DNA of 64,000 nt. It comes from Salinilacustrithrix flava (GTDB lineage Bacteria > Actinomycetota > Acidimicrobiia > Acidimicrobiales > Salinilacustritrichaceae). Below, piece by piece: positions 63,454 through 64,000 of the stretch. Position 1 is the stretch's first letter, and each line of letters begins with the position of its first letter. The notes beneath the pieces are model-generated. The model saw nothing but the letters and a program-made list of their open reading frames with translations, was not told the DNA's origin and made no database searches. The stretch is taken from NCBI GenBank assembly GCA_024128875.1, contig JAMYFF010000006.1:186001-250000 (forward strand), in the 5' to 3' direction. Made by a program: the position numbers and the translations under genes.

Positions 63454-64000
63454 CTAGTAGTCGATGCCCTTCATCGCCCGGATGCCCGACTGGTACGCGT
63501 GCTTGAGGACCCGCATCTCGGTGGCCGTGTCGGCCAGCTCGAGCAGCGGCTCCGGTGCGTCGCGGCCGGTGCAGATGACGTTGACCTTCGGCGACCGGTC
63601 CCGGATGGCAGCGACCACCTCGTCGGTGTCGAACCACCCCCAGTTCATCGGGTACGTGATCTCGTCGAGCACGACCAGGCGGTGGGTGCCCGAGGAGAGC
63701 AGCGACGCCGCCTGTCGCCACGCCTCGCGGGCGACGGCCTCGTCTCGGCTCAGGTCCTCGCTGTCCCAGGTGAAGCCCTCGCCGATGGCGAACCACTCGA
63801 CGCCGAGGTCACGGGCCACCTTCTCCTCCCCCGTGTTCCACTTGCCCGACTTCAGGAACTGCACGACGGCGACCGGCCAACCCCGAGCGACCGAGCGGAT
63901 CATGGTGCCGAAGGCCGCGGTGGACTTGCCCTTGCCGTTGCCGGTGTTCACGAGCACGAGGGAGTCGGCGCGCCGCAGCTCCGGCGGTTCCTGGTGCTCG
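63454..64000 (-). CDS. cobO: Cob(I)yrinic acid a,c-diamide adenosyltransferase (5' end outside window)
   Basis: At least 182 residues of a CobA/CobO-type P-loop adenosyltransferase that forms the Co-C bond of adenosylcobalamin. LVNTGNGKGKSTAAFG is the P-loop, VAVVQFLKSGKWNTGE follows, and LVVLDEITYPMNWGW holds the acidic residues. VNVICTGRDAPEPLLELAD is near the end. The frame continues to the right edge (EHQEPPELRRADSLVLVN), so the gene starts outside. It is the first visible gene of the minus-strand cobalamin operon. Confidence 0.93.
   Translation of the reverse strand, partial: EHQEPPELRRADSLVLVNTGNGKGKSTAAFGTMIRSVARGWPVAVVQFLKSGKWNTGEEKVARDLGVEWFAIGEGFTWDSEDLSRDEAVAREAWRQAASLLSSGTHRLVVLDEITYPMNWGWFDTDEVVAAIRDRSPKVNVICTGRDAPEPLLELADTATEMRVLKHAYQSGIRAMKGIDY

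Noticed and set aside
1..64000. Mobile elements, integrases, prophage genes or foreign-composition islands
   Set aside because: No transposase or integrase motifs, terminal inverted repeats or attachment sites were seen. The single tRNA gene shows no duplicated 3' end nearby, and base composition looks even.

Overview
The window is a very GC-rich, gene-dense stretch of chromosome with GTG and TTG starts, many 4-bp stop/start overlaps and no insertion sequences, phage genes or CRISPR array. Actinobacterial hallmarks are: an ECF sigma factor with a zinc-binding anti-sigma partner of the SigR/RsrA (mycothiol) type; an acyl-CoA carboxylase with a small epsilon subunit; an F420-type luciferase-like oxidoreductase; and the neighbourhood DUF2342 metalloprotease - tilS - hpt - ftsH - folE. 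The mixture of a MeaA-type mutase, family III CoA-transferase, DUF4397/class F sortase pair and several lone sensory proteins suggests an uncultured-type or environmental actinobacterium, plausibly class Acidimicrobiia. That placement is inference from gene content.

Layout. 1-2100: a cut-off methyltransferase, 3-hydroxybutyryl-CoA dehydrogenase and the N-degron transferase aat. 2100-5750: a Thr/Asp-repeat secreted protein and a copper module (copZ, copA, divergent csoR). 5750-9400: an F420-type oxidoreductase, a B12-dependent MeaA-type acyl-CoA mutase and a membrane protein with a degenerate GGDEF domain. 9400-12600: a glycogen-debranching-type glycosidase coupled to a GT4 glycosyltransferase. 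12700-18900 (minus strand): CoA-transferase, metallophosphoesterase, acyl-CoA carboxylase epsilon, a lone ABC ATPase coupled to an MFS transporter, and the carboxyltransferase subunit. 19000-25400: a Tat-exported molybdenum hydroxylase with its 2Fe-2S subunit, a Baeyer-Villiger-type monooxygenase, an ATP-dependent DNA ligase and a 5'-3' exonuclease. 25400-32200: DUF305 membrane protein, potassium channel, PAS-GGDEF-EAL protein, methylmalonyl-CoA epimerase, an MDR dehydrogenase and thiolase. 32200-38930: topA, MFS, tmk, holB and tRNA-Thr(CGT). 39300-47000: three tandem CNNM/CorC-type membrane proteins, a beta-propeller lipoprotein and a DUF4397/sortase pair. 47000-54100: sigR/rsrA, tiny membrane protein, metalloprotease, response regulator, tilS-hpt-ftsH-folE. 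54100-57100: a divergent trio of ATP-grasp ligase, class I amidotransferase and YbdK-type ligase. 57100-64000: late cobalamin operon cobO-cobQ-cbiZ-cobU-cobS-cbiB-cobC-cobT, with cobO running off the right end.

How the parts fit. Acyl-CoA metabolism is the main thread. Thiolase and 3-hydroxybutyryl-CoA dehydrogenase make C4 acyl-CoA. The mutase, epimerase and carboxylase subunits handle branched C4/C5 acyl-CoAs. The cobalamin operon supplies the mutase cofactor. Three acyl-CoA-related genes far apart in the window (308, 29651 and 30971) share a promoter palindrome with the core ACCG-N2-CGGT, which suggests a common repressor.

A second window-wide signal is that many genes have a TANNNT -10 box ending 6-8 nt before the start codon, so their mRNAs are probably leaderless. 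The least explained parts are the operator-linked MDR enzyme, the ligase/amidotransferase/ATP-grasp trio, and the MFS-coupled ABC ATPase that lacks the switch histidine.
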